Both the position numbers and the translations under genes were made by a program. Of a stretch of 64,000 nt of DNA, positions 22,521 through 31,154 are shown piece by piece. The stretch comes from Myxococcales bacterium (GTDB lineage Bacteria > Myxococcota_A > Polyangia > Nannocystales > Nannocystaceae). The notes below the pieces were generated by a model, which saw nothing but the letters and a program-made list of their open reading frames with translations, had not been told where the DNA came from and searched no databases. The stretch is from the NCBI GenBank assembly GCA_020633335.1, contig JACKDU010000006.1, forward strand, positions 434,001 through 498,000, in the 5' to 3' direction. Position 1 is the stretch's first letter; the number at the start of each line of letters is the position of its first letter.

Positions 22521-24131
22521 TCAGCCGCCGCTGGTCGGCACCCGGGTCGGCGGCTCGGCGTTCGGCGGGAGGTCGCGGCGGTCGCCAGGTCCGCCCTGGG
22601 CGCCCCCCGGCGTGCCCGCGCCGCCCGGGCGATCGCCGCCGTCGCCCTCGCCGAGCTTCTCACGGGCCTCCTTGATCCGCACCGACTCCTCGAGGACCGC
22701 GCGCTCGCGCTCGAGGCGGAGGAGCTCGCGGTCGGTGCCCGTCGCCTCGATCACCCGGAGCGTCGTGTCGGTCGCCCGATCGATCTGCTCGGCCGAGAGC
22801 GTCTGGGTCTCGCCCTCGAGGGTCCGCAGGGCGCCGCTCTCCGGGTAGACCCGGATCGCCTGCTTGGCGCTGAGGCGGCCGGTGTTCGCCGGCAGCGCGA
22901 GGGTGACCCCGAGCTGGGGGATCAGGAGGTCGCGGGCGCTCAGGTCCTCGCTCCCCTGGGTCCACCAGACGCGCGCGTGGGCCTCGCGCGGGACCCGGTA
23001 GTAGAGCCCCTGGGGCGAGGCGCAGCGGCCGTTGCGGGTCGCCGTGCAGCCGCGCTCGGTGGCGACCAGGCTGGCGAGGCCGTCGGCCCGGAGATCGAGG
23101 GTGAGGTAGGCGGTCGCGGTGTCGCCGGCGCCCTGCTGGATCGCCTGGTTGGCCTGGCCGACCTGGCCCTGGTGCGACGCGCCCTTGCCGGCGCTCGCGT
23201 CGGCCCGCAGCGCCGCCGGGATCTCGCAGCGGACGCCGGCGTCGGCCGGGCTGACGGCGCCGCTCAGGCGGTCGATGTGGACCAGCGGGAAGAGCATCTG
23301 GAGCTCGCCGCGGAGGTGGGCCGCGTCGGCGCGCGACGGCGTGATCGTGCAGGTGACGGTCTCCCGCGCGGCCTCGGTGGTGGTCGTGAAGTGGGCGAGG
23401 AGGGCGGCCTCGTGGCGGTCGAGGCCGGCGAGGATCCGGTCGAGGGTGTCGCGCGGGATCCCGCCCTGGAGGCCCCGCCACTCGCCGGCGTAGATGTTCG
23501 CGCGCTGGCTGCGGAGGCGCTTGATCTCGTCGAAGTAGACCTCGCAGCGGGTCGACGTGTCCTCGCCGGCGAAGGTCGCCCCGAGGAGCGCGGTCGTCAG
23601 ATCGACGGCCGCGCCGGTGACCGCGAGGCCGACGTCGAGCGCCCGATCATCGCTCGAGAGGCCGGCGGCGTGGAGGAGGCCGGTCTCGCTGAGCTCGAGG
23701 GAGGCGCTCAGGGACTCGAAGCGGCGGCCGCGGGCGTCGATCACGTAGATCTCGTCGGGGTCGACCTCGGCCCGCTGGTGGAGCTCGGCGCGGACGCTGG
23801 CCCACGCGCGCGGCGGCGCCTCGAGCGGGGCCGTCGGGGCCTGGACCTGGGCCTGGGCCTGGGTCTTCGACTTGCCGCCACGCTTGCCGCGGAGCGCGGG
23901 ATCGCCGGCGATCAGCCCGAGGCCCGCCTTGAGCTCGAGCTCGTCGTGGCAGACCCCCCGGATCTCGCGGTGGCGGGTGACCTCGAGATCGACGCTGAGG
24001 ACCGCCCGCGGGAGCGCGTAGTAGATCCCCTGGACGTCGCTGGGCGCGGCCGCGACGTGATAGACGCGGTGGCCGGTCGTGCAGGCGCTGAGGAGGAGGG
24101 GGAGGGCGAGGAGCGGGAGGCGGCGTGGCAT
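22521..24131 (-). CDS. Outer-envelope lipoprotein, DUF4831-like
   Basis: A 536-residue protein with a clear lipoprotein signal: basic start, Leu-rich core and lipobox LSAC with Cys17. The mature N-terminus GIYYALPRAVLSVDLEVTR resembles DUF4831 proteins, and a second similar GLYYRVPREAHARVWW segment occurs near 390, suggesting two related domains. The C-terminal 100 residues are a charged helix (TDRELLRLERERAVLEESVRIKEA region) and a Gly/Pro-rich tail. It is the last gene of a three-gene minus-strand run with a papain-like protease and a CPBP protease. Function unknown. Confidence 0.7.
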   Translation of the reverse strand: MPRRLPLLALPLLLSACTTGHRVYHVAAAPSDVQGIYYALPRAVLSVDLEVTRHREIRGVCHDELELKAGLGLIAGDPALRGKRGGKSKTQAQAQVQAPTAPLEAPPRAWASVRAELHQRAEVDPDEIYVIDARGRRFESLSASLELSETGLLHAAGLSSDDRALDVGLAVTGAAVDLTTALLGATFAGEDTSTRCEVYFDEIKRLRSQRANIYAGEWRGLQGGIPRDTLDRILAGLDRHEAALLAHFTTTTEAARETVTCTITPSRADAAHLRGELQMLFPLVHIDRLSGAVSPADAGVRCEIPAALRADASAGKGASHQGQVGQANQAIQQGAGDTATAYLTLDLRADGLASLVATERGCTATRNGRCASPQGLYYRVPREAHARVWWTQGSEDLSARDLLIPQLGVTLALPANTGRLSAKQAIRVYPESGALRTLEGETQTLSAEQIDRATDTTLRVIEATGTDRELLRLERERAVLEESVRIKEAREKLGEGDGGDRPGGAGTPGGAQGGPGDRRDLPPNAEPPTRVPTSGG

Positions 24132-24174
24132 GGTCGGTCGATCGCGGCTTGCTTGAGGGGGGGTCGCGGGTCGC

Positions 24175-24885
24175 TCAGCGGGGGCGGAGGGTCCAGCTCT
24201 CGTGGACGAGGGGCCCCTCGGCGAGGTCGGTCGGCATCCACCAGGTGCCGCGCTCGCCGAAGCGCTCGCCCTTGACGTCGACGATCCGAAAGCCGCGCGC
24301 GGGATCGTAGCCGACGCAGAGGACCGCGTGGCCGACGCTCTGGCGGCCGTCGAGATCGGCGCCGTGGATCGGCCGCTGGCGGGTGATCGCGCGGTAGCCC
24401 GCGGTCAGCCAGATGCCGACCAGGATCGGCCAGCCGGCGGCGAGCGCCTCACGCCAGGCCGGGCCCCGGCGGCGGCCGTCGACGCTGCGGTAGTCGAGGC
24501 GGCTCTCTTCGAAGCCGAGGGCCGGGTTGAAGGCGGTGCCGGCGAGCTCGCGGGCGGCGGCGATCGCCGCGTCGGAGGGCGGGACCGCGGCGCCGGCCGG
24601 GGTGATCGGCTGGGGGTGGAGCGCCTGCGGGCAGATCCCGTCGCGGACGGCGGAGCTGAGGCCCTCGGCGATCGAGAGGGAGTGGAGGCGGCTCCCGCGG
24701 GGCCGGGCCATGTAGTAGTGGAACATCGGCGAGAGCTCGGGGGGCTCGCCGCCGGGCGGGCGGAGGAGGAGCTCGACGGCGCCGGTGATCGAGATCGACA
24801 CGCAGCAGCCGACCTCGCCCTGATCGCGCACGCGGGGGTGTTTGACCAGCGAGCTCGGGCGCTCCTCGGCGGCGTGGCGGGGCAT
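24175..24885 (-). CDS. Papain-like (C1A) cysteine peptidase homologue
   Basis: A 236-residue protein with the papain layout. RDQGEVGCCVSIS aligns with RDQGxCGSCWAFS, so the active-site Cys is kept (second Cys of CC) and the usual structural Cys is Val. GHAVLCVGYD supplies the catalytic His. The Asn of the NSWG motif appears to be Asp (IVDVKGERFG). There is no signal peptide and no long propeptide, so it would be cytosolic and active from the start, unlike most C1A enzymes. It lies 43 bases before the lipoprotein gene at 22521-24131 and after a 237-base gap with palindromes. Confidence 0.75.
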   Translation of the reverse strand: MPRHAAEERPSSLVKHPRVRDQGEVGCCVSISITGAVELLLRPPGGEPPELSPMFHYYMARPRGSRLHSLSIAEGLSSAVRDGICPQALHPQPITPAGAAVPPSDAAIAAARELAGTAFNPALGFEESRLDYRSVDGRRRGPAWREALAAGWPILVGIWLTAGYRAITRQRPIHGADLDGRQSVGHAVLCVGYDPARGFRIVDVKGERFGERGTWWMPTDLAEGPLVHESWTLRPR

Positions 24886-25056
24886 CGACGGGGCGATCCT
24901 ACACGAGGAGCGCCGCCGGCGTCAGCACCCCGGCGCGCGCAGGCCCGGCCCGGGCGGGCGATCGTGGGCGATTGCGGACGCGGACGCGCCCGCCCTCGCC
25001 GGTCCTCGCCGCCAGGGTCCCGCCTCGCCCCGGTCGATCGCTCGCCTCGCATCACC

Positions 25057-25070
25057 TGTCCCTCTGGACA
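25057..25070. repeat. TGTCC-N4-GGACA palindrome
   Basis: TGTCCCTCTGGACA. Its flanks (ACC before, TCA after) make it nearly identical to the copy inside rsmE at 54287-54300. It lies in the 237-base gap between two minus-strand genes. Confidence 0.6.
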
Positions 25071-25106
25071 TCAAGCACGATCCCGCGAGATCGTCCAGAA
25101 TGGATC

Positions 25107-25120
25107 TGTCCCCTGGGACA
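25107..25120. repeat. TGTCC-N4-GGACA palindrome overlapping a gene end
   Basis: TGTCCCCTGGGACA, a 6-base stem with CT loop, followed by TGTC that runs into the stop codon of the CPBP protease gene. On the minus strand it is a short hairpin just after that gene. Confidence 0.6.
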
Positions 25121-25122
25121 TG

Positions 25123-25827
25123 TCATCCGCCGCCGAGGACCCGTCCGTAGGGCGCGACCGCGACCACCGCGAGATCCCAGAGGAGGTGGCAGACGATCGC
25201 CGCCAGGAGGCTCCCGCTCCGGAGGTGCAGCCACCCCCAGAAGGCGCCGGCGCCGGCGGCCGCGACGAGGAGGAGCGGCGGCCCGGCGCTCGCGTGGGCG
25301 AGGGTGTAGAGCGCGGCCGCGGCCGCGAGCGCCGGCCAGGGGCCGAGGCGGGCCGCGAGCGGCAGGAGGACGGCGCCGCGCCAGACCAGCTCCTCGCCGA
25401 CGACGACGAACGCGAGGATCGGCCAGGCCCAGCCGCCGAGGCGCTCGGCCGGGCCGGCGAACGCGGCCGCCTGGAGCGACGCGAGCTGGTCGGCGAGGGC
25501 CGGGGCGATCGCCGCGAGGACGACGAGGGTGAGGGCGCCGAGGCCATAGAGGACGATCGCGCCGACCAGGCCAGCGACCAGCGCGGGCAGCCGCGGTCGC
25601 AGGCGCCGACCCGGGACCGGCGCGAGGAGGAGCGCCGCCGGCAGGACCACGAGGTAGGCGAGGGGCATCGCCACCCAGAGGTCGCCGGCCCACGCCCCGA
25701 GCCCGAGCGGCGCCGCGAGGGCGATCGGCAGGAGGAGGAGCGCGCGCCCGAGGGGCGGGGCGTCGTCGAGGTCGCCCGCGGCGCCCAGGCGGAGCTCGCG
25801 GCGGATCACTTGCCAGGGCCGGGACAT
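25123..25827 (-). CDS. CPBP-family intramembrane metalloprotease
   Basis: A 234-residue polytopic protein of the CPBP (Abi/Rce1-like) family. The family motifs are present: EELVWRG (Glu-Glu-x-x-x-Arg), a His in LAHASAG, and the C-terminal HLLWD. About six or seven TM helices cover most of the chain. In other bacteria these proteins cleave membrane substrates, process bacteriocins or confer immunity; nothing nearby shows a bacteriocin. It is the first gene of the minus-strand group with the papain-like protease and a lipoprotein, and divergent from the hydrolase at 25933. Confidence 0.85.
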   Translation of the reverse strand: MSRPWQVIRRELRLGAAGDLDDAPPLGRALLLLPIALAAPLGLGAWAGDLWVAMPLAYLVVLPAALLLAPVPGRRLRPRLPALVAGLVGAIVLYGLGALTLVVLAAIAPALADQLASLQAAAFAGPAERLGGWAWPILAFVVVGEELVWRGAVLLPLAARLGPWPALAAAAALYTLAHASAGPPLLLVAAAGAGAFWGWLHLRSGSLLAAIVCHLLWDLAVVAVAPYGRVLGGG

Positions 25828-25918
25828 GGCGGCGCCGCGATCCTGCCAGGCCGGCGCCCGGCCGCGCCAGCGCCGGGCCTGCGAACGCGGGGGGACGCGC
25901 GGGTGGGCGCGGCCGCGC

Positions 25919-25924
25919 TATAGT
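25919..25924 (+). promoter_or_regulatory. -10 box 8 nt before GTG start
   Basis: TATAGT (context CGCTATAGT) lies 8 nt before GTG 25933, which fits a leaderless mRNA. No good -35 box is seen in the GC-rich stretch upstream. Confidence 0.45.
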
Positions 25925-25932
25925 GATCGGCT

Positions 25933-27066
25933 GTGAGCGTGAGCGCCTCCTCCCGGGAATCGACCGCCATCGCCCCGCGCGCGGGGGTCCGCGCCCGCCT
26001 CGCCGGGGCGGCCTGCCAGGGCTTTGATCGCCTCTTCTACCGCGCGCTCCGGCGGATCTTCCTCCGGCAGGAGCTGCCGGTCTCGACCCCCGAGGAGCTG
26101 GAGCGCGCCCTCGAGATCAGCGCCCGCTACTGCGCGCCGGAGAACCTCGCCGATCCCGATCGCCTCCTCGCGCCCCGCGAGCTCCTGCCGCGGCGGCCGC
26201 CCGCCCACACCAAGGCGATCCGCGGCGGGACCTTCGAGCACTACCGCCTGCCGACGATCTACCGGCCGATCGATCCCGACTACGCCCGCGACTTCCACAG
26301 GTACGACGGCCTCGAGACCGTCCACCTCATGGCCTGGCGCCACCGAAAGCCGGCCCCGGTGTCGATCCTCCTCCTCCACGGCTGGGGCGTCGGCGATCGC
26401 CGGATCCACGAGATCGAGTTCAACATCGGCACCCTCTATCGGCGCCTCGGCCTCGACGTCTACTTCTACATCGCCCCCTTCCACAGCCTGCGAAAGCCCT
26501 CGCAGGCGCGCTTCTCGGGCGAGCTCCACCCCTCGGTCGACATCGTCCGGACCAACGAGGCGTTCATCCAGACCTGCCAGGAGCTGCGGGCGCTGATGAC
26601 GATGATCCTCGCCGACAACCCCGCGCCCCTCGGGGTGATGGGCTCGAGCCTCGGCGGCTACACCAGCGCGCTCCTGGCGTCGATCGACGATCGCCTCGAC
26701 TTCGCGGTGCCGATCATCGCCCCGGCCTCGCTCGCCGATCTCTTCTGGGAGCACGGCGGCAAGGAGACGCTGCGGCAGCAGGTCGAGGCGCTCGGCCTCA
26801 CCCGCGAGCGCTTCATGGACGCCTGGGCGCTCCACTCGCCGCTCTCCTACCAGCCGAAGGTGCCCTTCGATCGCCGCCTCGTCGTCACCGCCTCGGACGA
26901 CGTGCTGGTCACGCCGCGTCACGTCGACGCGCTCTGGGAGCACTGGGGGCGGCCGCGGCGCTTTGAGTTCACCGGCGGCCACATCCTGCAGGTCGGCCGC
27001 GGCAAGTACGTCGACGAGCTCGGCACCTGGCTGAGGCAGCTCCGCCTCCTGCCGCGCGCGCCCTGA
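25933..27066 (+). CDS. Alpha/beta hydrolase
   Basis: A 377-residue protein starting at GTG 25933. The oxyanion strand reads SILLLHGWGVGD, the nucleophile elbow MGSSLGG has Ser239, an acid lies in VVTASDDVLVTP, and the His in FTGGHILQ completes a plausible triad. An N-terminal 120-residue helical part precedes the fold, with a YRLPTIYRPIDPDYARDFHR segment. No signal peptide is obvious. The substrate cannot be inferred; esterase or thioesterase activity is possible. It is followed by a 287-base gap. Confidence 0.82.
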   Translation: MSVSASSRESTAIAPRAGVRARLAGAACQGFDRLFYRALRRIFLRQELPVSTPEELERALEISARYCAPENLADPDRLLAPRELLPRRPPAHTKAIRGGTFEHYRLPTIYRPIDPDYARDFHRYDGLETVHLMAWRHRKPAPVSILLLHGWGVGDRRIHEIEFNIGTLYRRLGLDVYFYIAPFHSLRKPSQARFSGELHPSVDIVRTNEAFIQTCQELRALMTMILADNPAPLGVMGSSLGGYTSALLASIDDRLDFAVPIIAPASLADLFWEHGGKETLRQQVEALGLTRERFMDAWALHSPLSYQPKVPFDRRLVVTASDDVLVTPRHVDALWEHWGRPRRFEFTGGHILQVGRGKYVDELGTWLRQLRLLPRAP

Positions 27067-27140
27067 GGGGCCGGCCCTCGCCGCGGCGCGCTCGCCCGCA
27101 GAGGGGTCGTCTGCGGGCCCTGGGGCGCCGGCCGCCGGGC

Positions 27141-27185
27141 CCGGCGACCGATCGCGGCGGCCGGAGCCGGCGACCGATCGCGGCG
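27141..27185. repeat. 19-base direct repeat, two copies
   Basis: CCGGCGACCGATCGCGGCG occurs exactly at 27141-27159 and 27167-27185, offset 26 bases, in the gap between the hydrolase and the acyl-CoA dehydrogenase. The rest of this gap shows no gene. Confidence 0.6.
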
Positions 27186-27353
27186 ATTTGACGTCGCCGA
27201 CGCGCGCCGGAGGGGTCCTCGCCCCGCGCGGCCTCGCCGAACGCGGGTGCGCATCGAGCTTCGCACTGCGCTCTCCCTCGCGCGCTTGCCCGCGCTTGGC
27301 CCTGTCCCATAGGCTATGCGCGCCTCGCATCGCGGGGCCGAGGTGGAAGCGAC

Positions 27354-29279
27354 GTGGCCAACTTCTTCGAGGATAACGACGATCTCCAGTACTACTTCGA
27401 CAAGGGCATCGACTGGGAGCCGCTGGTCCGCCTGATCGAGCACGACTTCAAGGCCCCCGAGGGCTTCGCGGACGTCGACGAGGCGAAGGCGACCTACCGC
27501 GACATGCTGGCGATGATCGGCGAGCTCGCGGCCGACGAGATCTCGCCGCGCTCCCCCGAGATCGACCGCGAGGGCGCGCGCATGGTCGGCGCCGAGGCGG
27601 AGCTCCCGGGCGCGATCAACGAGATCTTCGAGCGCTTCAAGGAGCTCGAGCTCCACGGCCTGGCGATCCCCCGCGAGCTCGGCGGCTTCTCCTGCCCGAT
27701 GGTCGTCCACTACATGGCCTCGGAGGTCCTCGCCCGCGCCGACATCGCGGTGATGACCCACTACAACTTCCACAGCGGGATCGCCCTCGCGCTCCTCCTC
27801 TACTCGATGCACGAGGGGACGACGACCTTCGACAGCGAGACCAACACGATCACCTCGACCCGCTTCGAGGCGGCGATCCGCGAGATCCTCGCCGGCGACG
27901 CCTGGGGGAGCATGGACATCACCGAGCCCAACGCCGGCTCGGACATGGCCGCCCTCAGCGCCCGCGGCGAGCAGGACGACGAGGGCAATTGGTACGTGAG
28001 CGGTCAGAAGATCTTCCTGACCTCGGGCCACGGCAAGTACCACATCGTCATCGCCCGCACCGAGGACTCGGCGGGCCCCGACGATCCGCGGGCTGGCCTC
28101 GGCGGCCTCTCGCTCTTCATGGTCCCGGCCTACGAGGACGACGGCGAGGGCGGCCGGCGGCGCCTGGCGACCCTCGATCGCCTCGAGGAGAAGCTCGGCC
28201 ACCACGGCTCGGCGACCGCGGCGGTGACCTTCGACCGGACGCCCGCGCACCTGATCGGCGGCCGCGGCGACGGCTTCAAGCTGATGCTCCTGCTCATGAA
28301 CAACGCCCGCGTCGGCGTCGGCTTCGAGGCGATCGGCGTCGCCGAGGCCGCCTACCGCCTGGCGGTCGCCTACGCGGCCGAGCGCCGGAGCATGGGCAAG
28401 GCGATCGATCGTCACGAGATGATCGCCGACTTCCTCGACGAGATGCGCACCGACCTCCAGGGCCTTCGCGCGCTCGCGGTCGCCTCGGCCTACCACGAGG
28501 AGATGCACCAGCGCGCCAAGACCAAGGCGAAGATGGCCTGCGAGGAGGGCTCCCTCGATCAGAAGCGCCTCGAGCGTGAGGCCCGTCGCCACGCCCGCCG
28601 CACCCGCCGGGTGACGCCGATGCTCAAGCTCCTCGCGGCCGAGCGGGCGGTCGACATCTGCCGGCGCTCGATCCAGATCCACGGCGGCGTCGGCTACACC
28701 TCGGAGTACCGGGCCGAGCAGCTCCTCCGCGACGCGATGGTCCTGCCGATCTACGAGGGCACCACCCAGATCCAGGGCCTGATGATCATGAAGGACAGCC
28801 TCACCGGGATCATGAAGAACCCGCAGGCGTTCATCCGCGACCTCGCCCAGGCCCGCTGGCGCGCGCTCTCGGCCCGTGACCCCCTCGAGCGTCGGGTCGC
28901 TCGCCTCCAGAGCCTCGGCTACAGCGCCCAGCAGCACCTGATGCAGAAGACGGTCGGCGGCAAGCTCCGCGAGCTGAGCAAGCACCACTTCTCCGAGTGG
29001 CTCCACCGCCTCCGCCACGGCTGGGATCCGAAGCGCGACTTCGCCTACGCGATGCTCCACGCCGAGCGCCTCGGTCGCCTCCTCGGCGACGTGGCGATCG
29101 CCGAGGCGCTCCTCGACCAGAGCCGGCAGCACAGCGAGCGCCGCGAGCTCCTCGAGCGCTTCCTCGACCGCGCTGAGATCCGCGTCGACGCGCTCCACGA
29201 GGAGATCACGACCCGCGGCGATCGCCTCATCGCCCGCCTCCGCGGCGACGACCGCGGGGCCGAGCAGGCCGCCGAGTAG
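27354..29279 (+). CDS. Acyl-CoA dehydrogenase family protein
   Basis: A 641-residue flavoenzyme that should introduce a 2,3-double bond into an acyl-CoA in the cytosol. ITEPNAGSDMAAL is the FAD/substrate loop and IYEGTTQIQGL carries the probable catalytic Glu468, with RSIQIHGGVGYTSEY before it. The extra 60 N-terminal and 130 C-terminal residues put it in the long group that includes AcdA and DmdC rather than the 380-residue mitochondrial type. The start is GTG 27354, with purine-rich GAGGTGGAAG 5-14 bases upstream. The chain length and physiological substrate are unknown. An orphan DNA methyltransferase follows by 11 bases. Confidence 0.9.
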   Translation: MANFFEDNDDLQYYFDKGIDWEPLVRLIEHDFKAPEGFADVDEAKATYRDMLAMIGELAADEISPRSPEIDREGARMVGAEAELPGAINEIFERFKELELHGLAIPRELGGFSCPMVVHYMASEVLARADIAVMTHYNFHSGIALALLLYSMHEGTTTFDSETNTITSTRFEAAIREILAGDAWGSMDITEPNAGSDMAALSARGEQDDEGNWYVSGQKIFLTSGHGKYHIVIARTEDSAGPDDPRAGLGGLSLFMVPAYEDDGEGGRRRLATLDRLEEKLGHHGSATAAVTFDRTPAHLIGGRGDGFKLMLLLMNNARVGVGFEAIGVAEAAYRLAVAYAAERRSMGKAIDRHEMIADFLDEMRTDLQGLRALAVASAYHEEMHQRAKTKAKMACEEGSLDQKRLEREARRHARRTRRVTPMLKLLAAERAVDICRRSIQIHGGVGYTSEYRAEQLLRDAMVLPIYEGTTQIQGLMIMKDSLTGIMKNPQAFIRDLAQARWRALSARDPLERRVARLQSLGYSAQQHLMQKTVGGKLRELSKHHFSEWLHRLRHGWDPKRDFAYAMLHAERLGRLLGDVAIAEALLDQSRQHSERRELLERFLDRAEIRVDALHEEITTRGDRLIARLRGDDRGAEQAAE

Positions 29280-29290
29280 GCGGCCGCTCG

Positions 29291-30055
29291 ATGGCGAGGC
29301 GACGCCAGGGAGGGCGCGCGACCAGCGAGGTGATCACCTCGGCGAGGGTCGGCCAGAACGCCGAGCTCTTCGCCGAGGTGATGGCGCTCCACGTCCCGCC
29401 GGGGGCGCTGGTCGCCGACGTGACCTTCGGCCTCGGCTCCTTCTGGCGGGCGATCGACCCCGGCGCCTACCGCCTCCTCGCCTCCGACCTCGAGCTCAAG
29501 CCCGAGGCGAAGGCGCCGCTCGGGGCGACCCTGCGGAGCGGCGTCGACTGCCGCGAGCTGCCCTATGAGACAGGATCGATCGACTGCGTGATCCTCGACC
29601 CTCCCTACATGGAGGGGCTCCACCGGCGGGCGGTCGATCATATGGCCGGCTCCGGGACCCACGCCGCCTTCCGCCGGGCCTACTCCAACCAGCGGGCGAG
29701 CGAGGGCGGGCCCAAGTGGCACGACGCGGTCGTCGACCTCTACGCCCGGGCGGGCCGCGAGGCCCACCGGGTGCTCCGCCCCGGCGGCGCGCTCATCGTC
29801 AAGTGCCAGGACGAGGTGAGCGCCAACAAGCAGCGCCTCACCCACGTCGAGATCATCACCGGCTACGAGAGCCTCGGCCTCTACACCAAGGACCTCTTCG
29901 TCCTCGTGCGGCCCTCGAGCCCGGCGGTCAGCCGGCTCAAGCGCCAGGTCCACGCCCGCAAGAACCACTCCTACTTCCTGGTCTTTGAGAAGCGGCGGGT
30001 GAAGGTGAGCAGCGTGGTCGACCTCCGCCCGCCCGAGGGGGAGGGCGAGGCCTGA
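29291..30055 (+). CDS. DPPY-type DNA methyltransferase
   Basis: A 254-residue S-adenosylmethionine-dependent methyltransferase. VADVTFGLGSFW resembles the AdoMet-binding motif I, and VILDPPYMEG (about residues 100-109) is the catalytic motif IV of N6-adenine or N4-cytosine DNA methylases. A conserved late block reads KCQDEVSANKQRLTH. No restriction enzyme gene is next to it, so it looks orphan. It follows the acyl-CoA dehydrogenase by 11 bases, which suggests co-transcription but no shared pathway. A tRNA or RNA target cannot be excluded from sequence alone. Confidence 0.8.
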   Translation: MARRRQGGRATSEVITSARVGQNAELFAEVMALHVPPGALVADVTFGLGSFWRAIDPGAYRLLASDLELKPEAKAPLGATLRSGVDCRELPYETGSIDCVILDPPYMEGLHRRAVDHMAGSGTHAAFRRAYSNQRASEGGPKWHDAVVDLYARAGREAHRVLRPGGALIVKCQDEVSANKQRLTHVEIITGYESLGLYTKDLFVLVRPSSPAVSRLKRQVHARKNHSYFLVFEKRRVKVSSVVDLRPPEGEGEA

Positions 30056-30178
30056 GCGCGCCCTGATCGAGATGTCGCGGCCCCGCCGAGGAACGTCGAT
30101 CCGCGGCTGCTCTCGTCGTCGCTCGCGCCCGTGCGCCCCTGACAAATTCGTCACGCTGCCGCCGCTCGCGGGCTCTGC

Positions 30179-30184
30179 TAGGTT
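30179..30184 (+). promoter_or_regulatory. -10 box 7 nt before ATG
   Basis: TAGGTT (context TGCTAGGTT) lies 7 nt before ATG 30192. It is the same layout as at 4793 and 20934, and supports that start. Confidence 0.45.
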
Positions 30185-30191
30185 CGCCGCC

Positions 30192-31028
30192 ATGCGTACT
30201 TCTATTCCCTGGCATGAGCTCGGCGCGCTCGCCCTCGGCGGCGCGCTCCTGATCCTCCCCGCGTGCGAGCCGAAGGCCGACGACGACACCGGCTCCTCGA
30301 CCTCGGGCGACTCCGAGGCCTCGAGCAGCGACGGCTCGAGCAGCGGCGGCTCGGTGAGCGACTCGAGCGGCGGCTCCGACTCGTCGACCTCCGGCGGGAC
30401 CGCGACCGCGACCGCGACCAGCGGGAGCTCGTCCGACTCGAGCTCCGGGGTGACGAGCGACGCGACCACCGGCATGACGACCCTGCCGACCAGCGACTCG
30501 AGCGGGGTGACGAGCGACGCGACCACCGGCGATCCGCCGCAGCCCTGCGCCGGCGATCCGGTGGCGATCGACGGCCTGGTGACCTCGATGGCCTACCTCA
30601 AGTCCCAGATCCCGCCGGACATGACCACCGGCAGCGGCTCGTCGGGCTCGTCGAGCGGCGGTGAGCCCGACCCGAGCACCCTCTACATCCGCCTCTCGGA
30701 TCAGTCCTTCGAGTGCAAGGACCCGAACGCGATCCTCTCCTGCGGCGCCCACTGGGACCTGACGATCGTGATCCCGCCGGAGTACCAGACCCCGGGGACC
30801 TACGCGCTCGGCCCGGGCGACGTGCTCGGGATCTTCGGCGAGACCGGCCCCGACGAGGGCGGGAACAACTGTGGCTTCGGGGGCGGGACCTTCGGCGCGA
30901 CCCTGGAGATCATCGCCCTCGACGACTCGACCGTCGAGGGTCGCCTCTGCAACGTCGACAGCCCCTGGCTCTGGCCCGATCCGAAGCCTGACCTCGAGGG
31001 CACCTTCTACGCCGATCGCTGCCCCTGA
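30192..31028 (+). CDS. Lipoprotein with Ser/Thr/Gly-rich spacer
   Basis: A 278-residue protein. The signal sequence ends in a lipobox LPAC with Cys25. Residues about 32-115 are a low-complexity Ser/Thr/Gly/Asp spacer with repeated SSGVTSDATTG units. The C-terminal domain (about 116-278) has several Cys and aromatic residues and begins CAGDPVAIDGLV. It may be a small surface domain held away from the membrane by the spacer, as in many Nannocystis-type lipoproteins. A -10 box 7 nt upstream fixes the start; a longer frame from 30072 is not coding-like. Function unknown. Confidence 0.7.
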   Translation: MRTSIPWHELGALALGGALLILPACEPKADDDTGSSTSGDSEASSSDGSSSGGSVSDSSGGSDSSTSGGTATATATSGSSSDSSSGVTSDATTGMTTLPTSDSSGVTSDATTGDPPQPCAGDPVAIDGLVTSMAYLKSQIPPDMTTGSGSSGSSSGGEPDPSTLYIRLSDQSFECKDPNAILSCGAHWDLTIVIPPEYQTPGTYALGPGDVLGIFGETGPDEGGNNCGFGGGTFGATLEIIALDDSTVEGRLCNVDSPWLWPDPKPDLEGTFYADRCP

Positions 31029-31098
31029 CCGGAGGGGCCGAGCGGCGGCCGAGCGTCGGCGCGGCGTGGGGCCCCCCTCCCCGGGGCGGCCCCGCGCC

Positions 31099-31127
31099 TT
31101 GCGCGTTTCTGCGCGCCGCGATATTGA
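31099..31127 (+). promoter_or_regulatory. Sigma-70-type promoter with leader
   Basis: TTGCGC (31099-31104), a 17-nt spacer and TATTGA (31122-31127). Unlike the leaderless cases, a GGAGG ribosome site (31143-31147) lies 7 nt before ATG 31155. Confidence 0.5.
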
Positions 31128-31154
31128 GCGATCCTCACCCTCGGAGGTCCGCCG

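Noticed and set aside
26919..29198. A long minus-strand frame opposite the acyl-CoA dehydrogenase gene
   Set aside because: The plus-strand frame has clear acyl-CoA dehydrogenase motifs, while this one has none and is Glu/Leu/Val-biased as in shadow frames.
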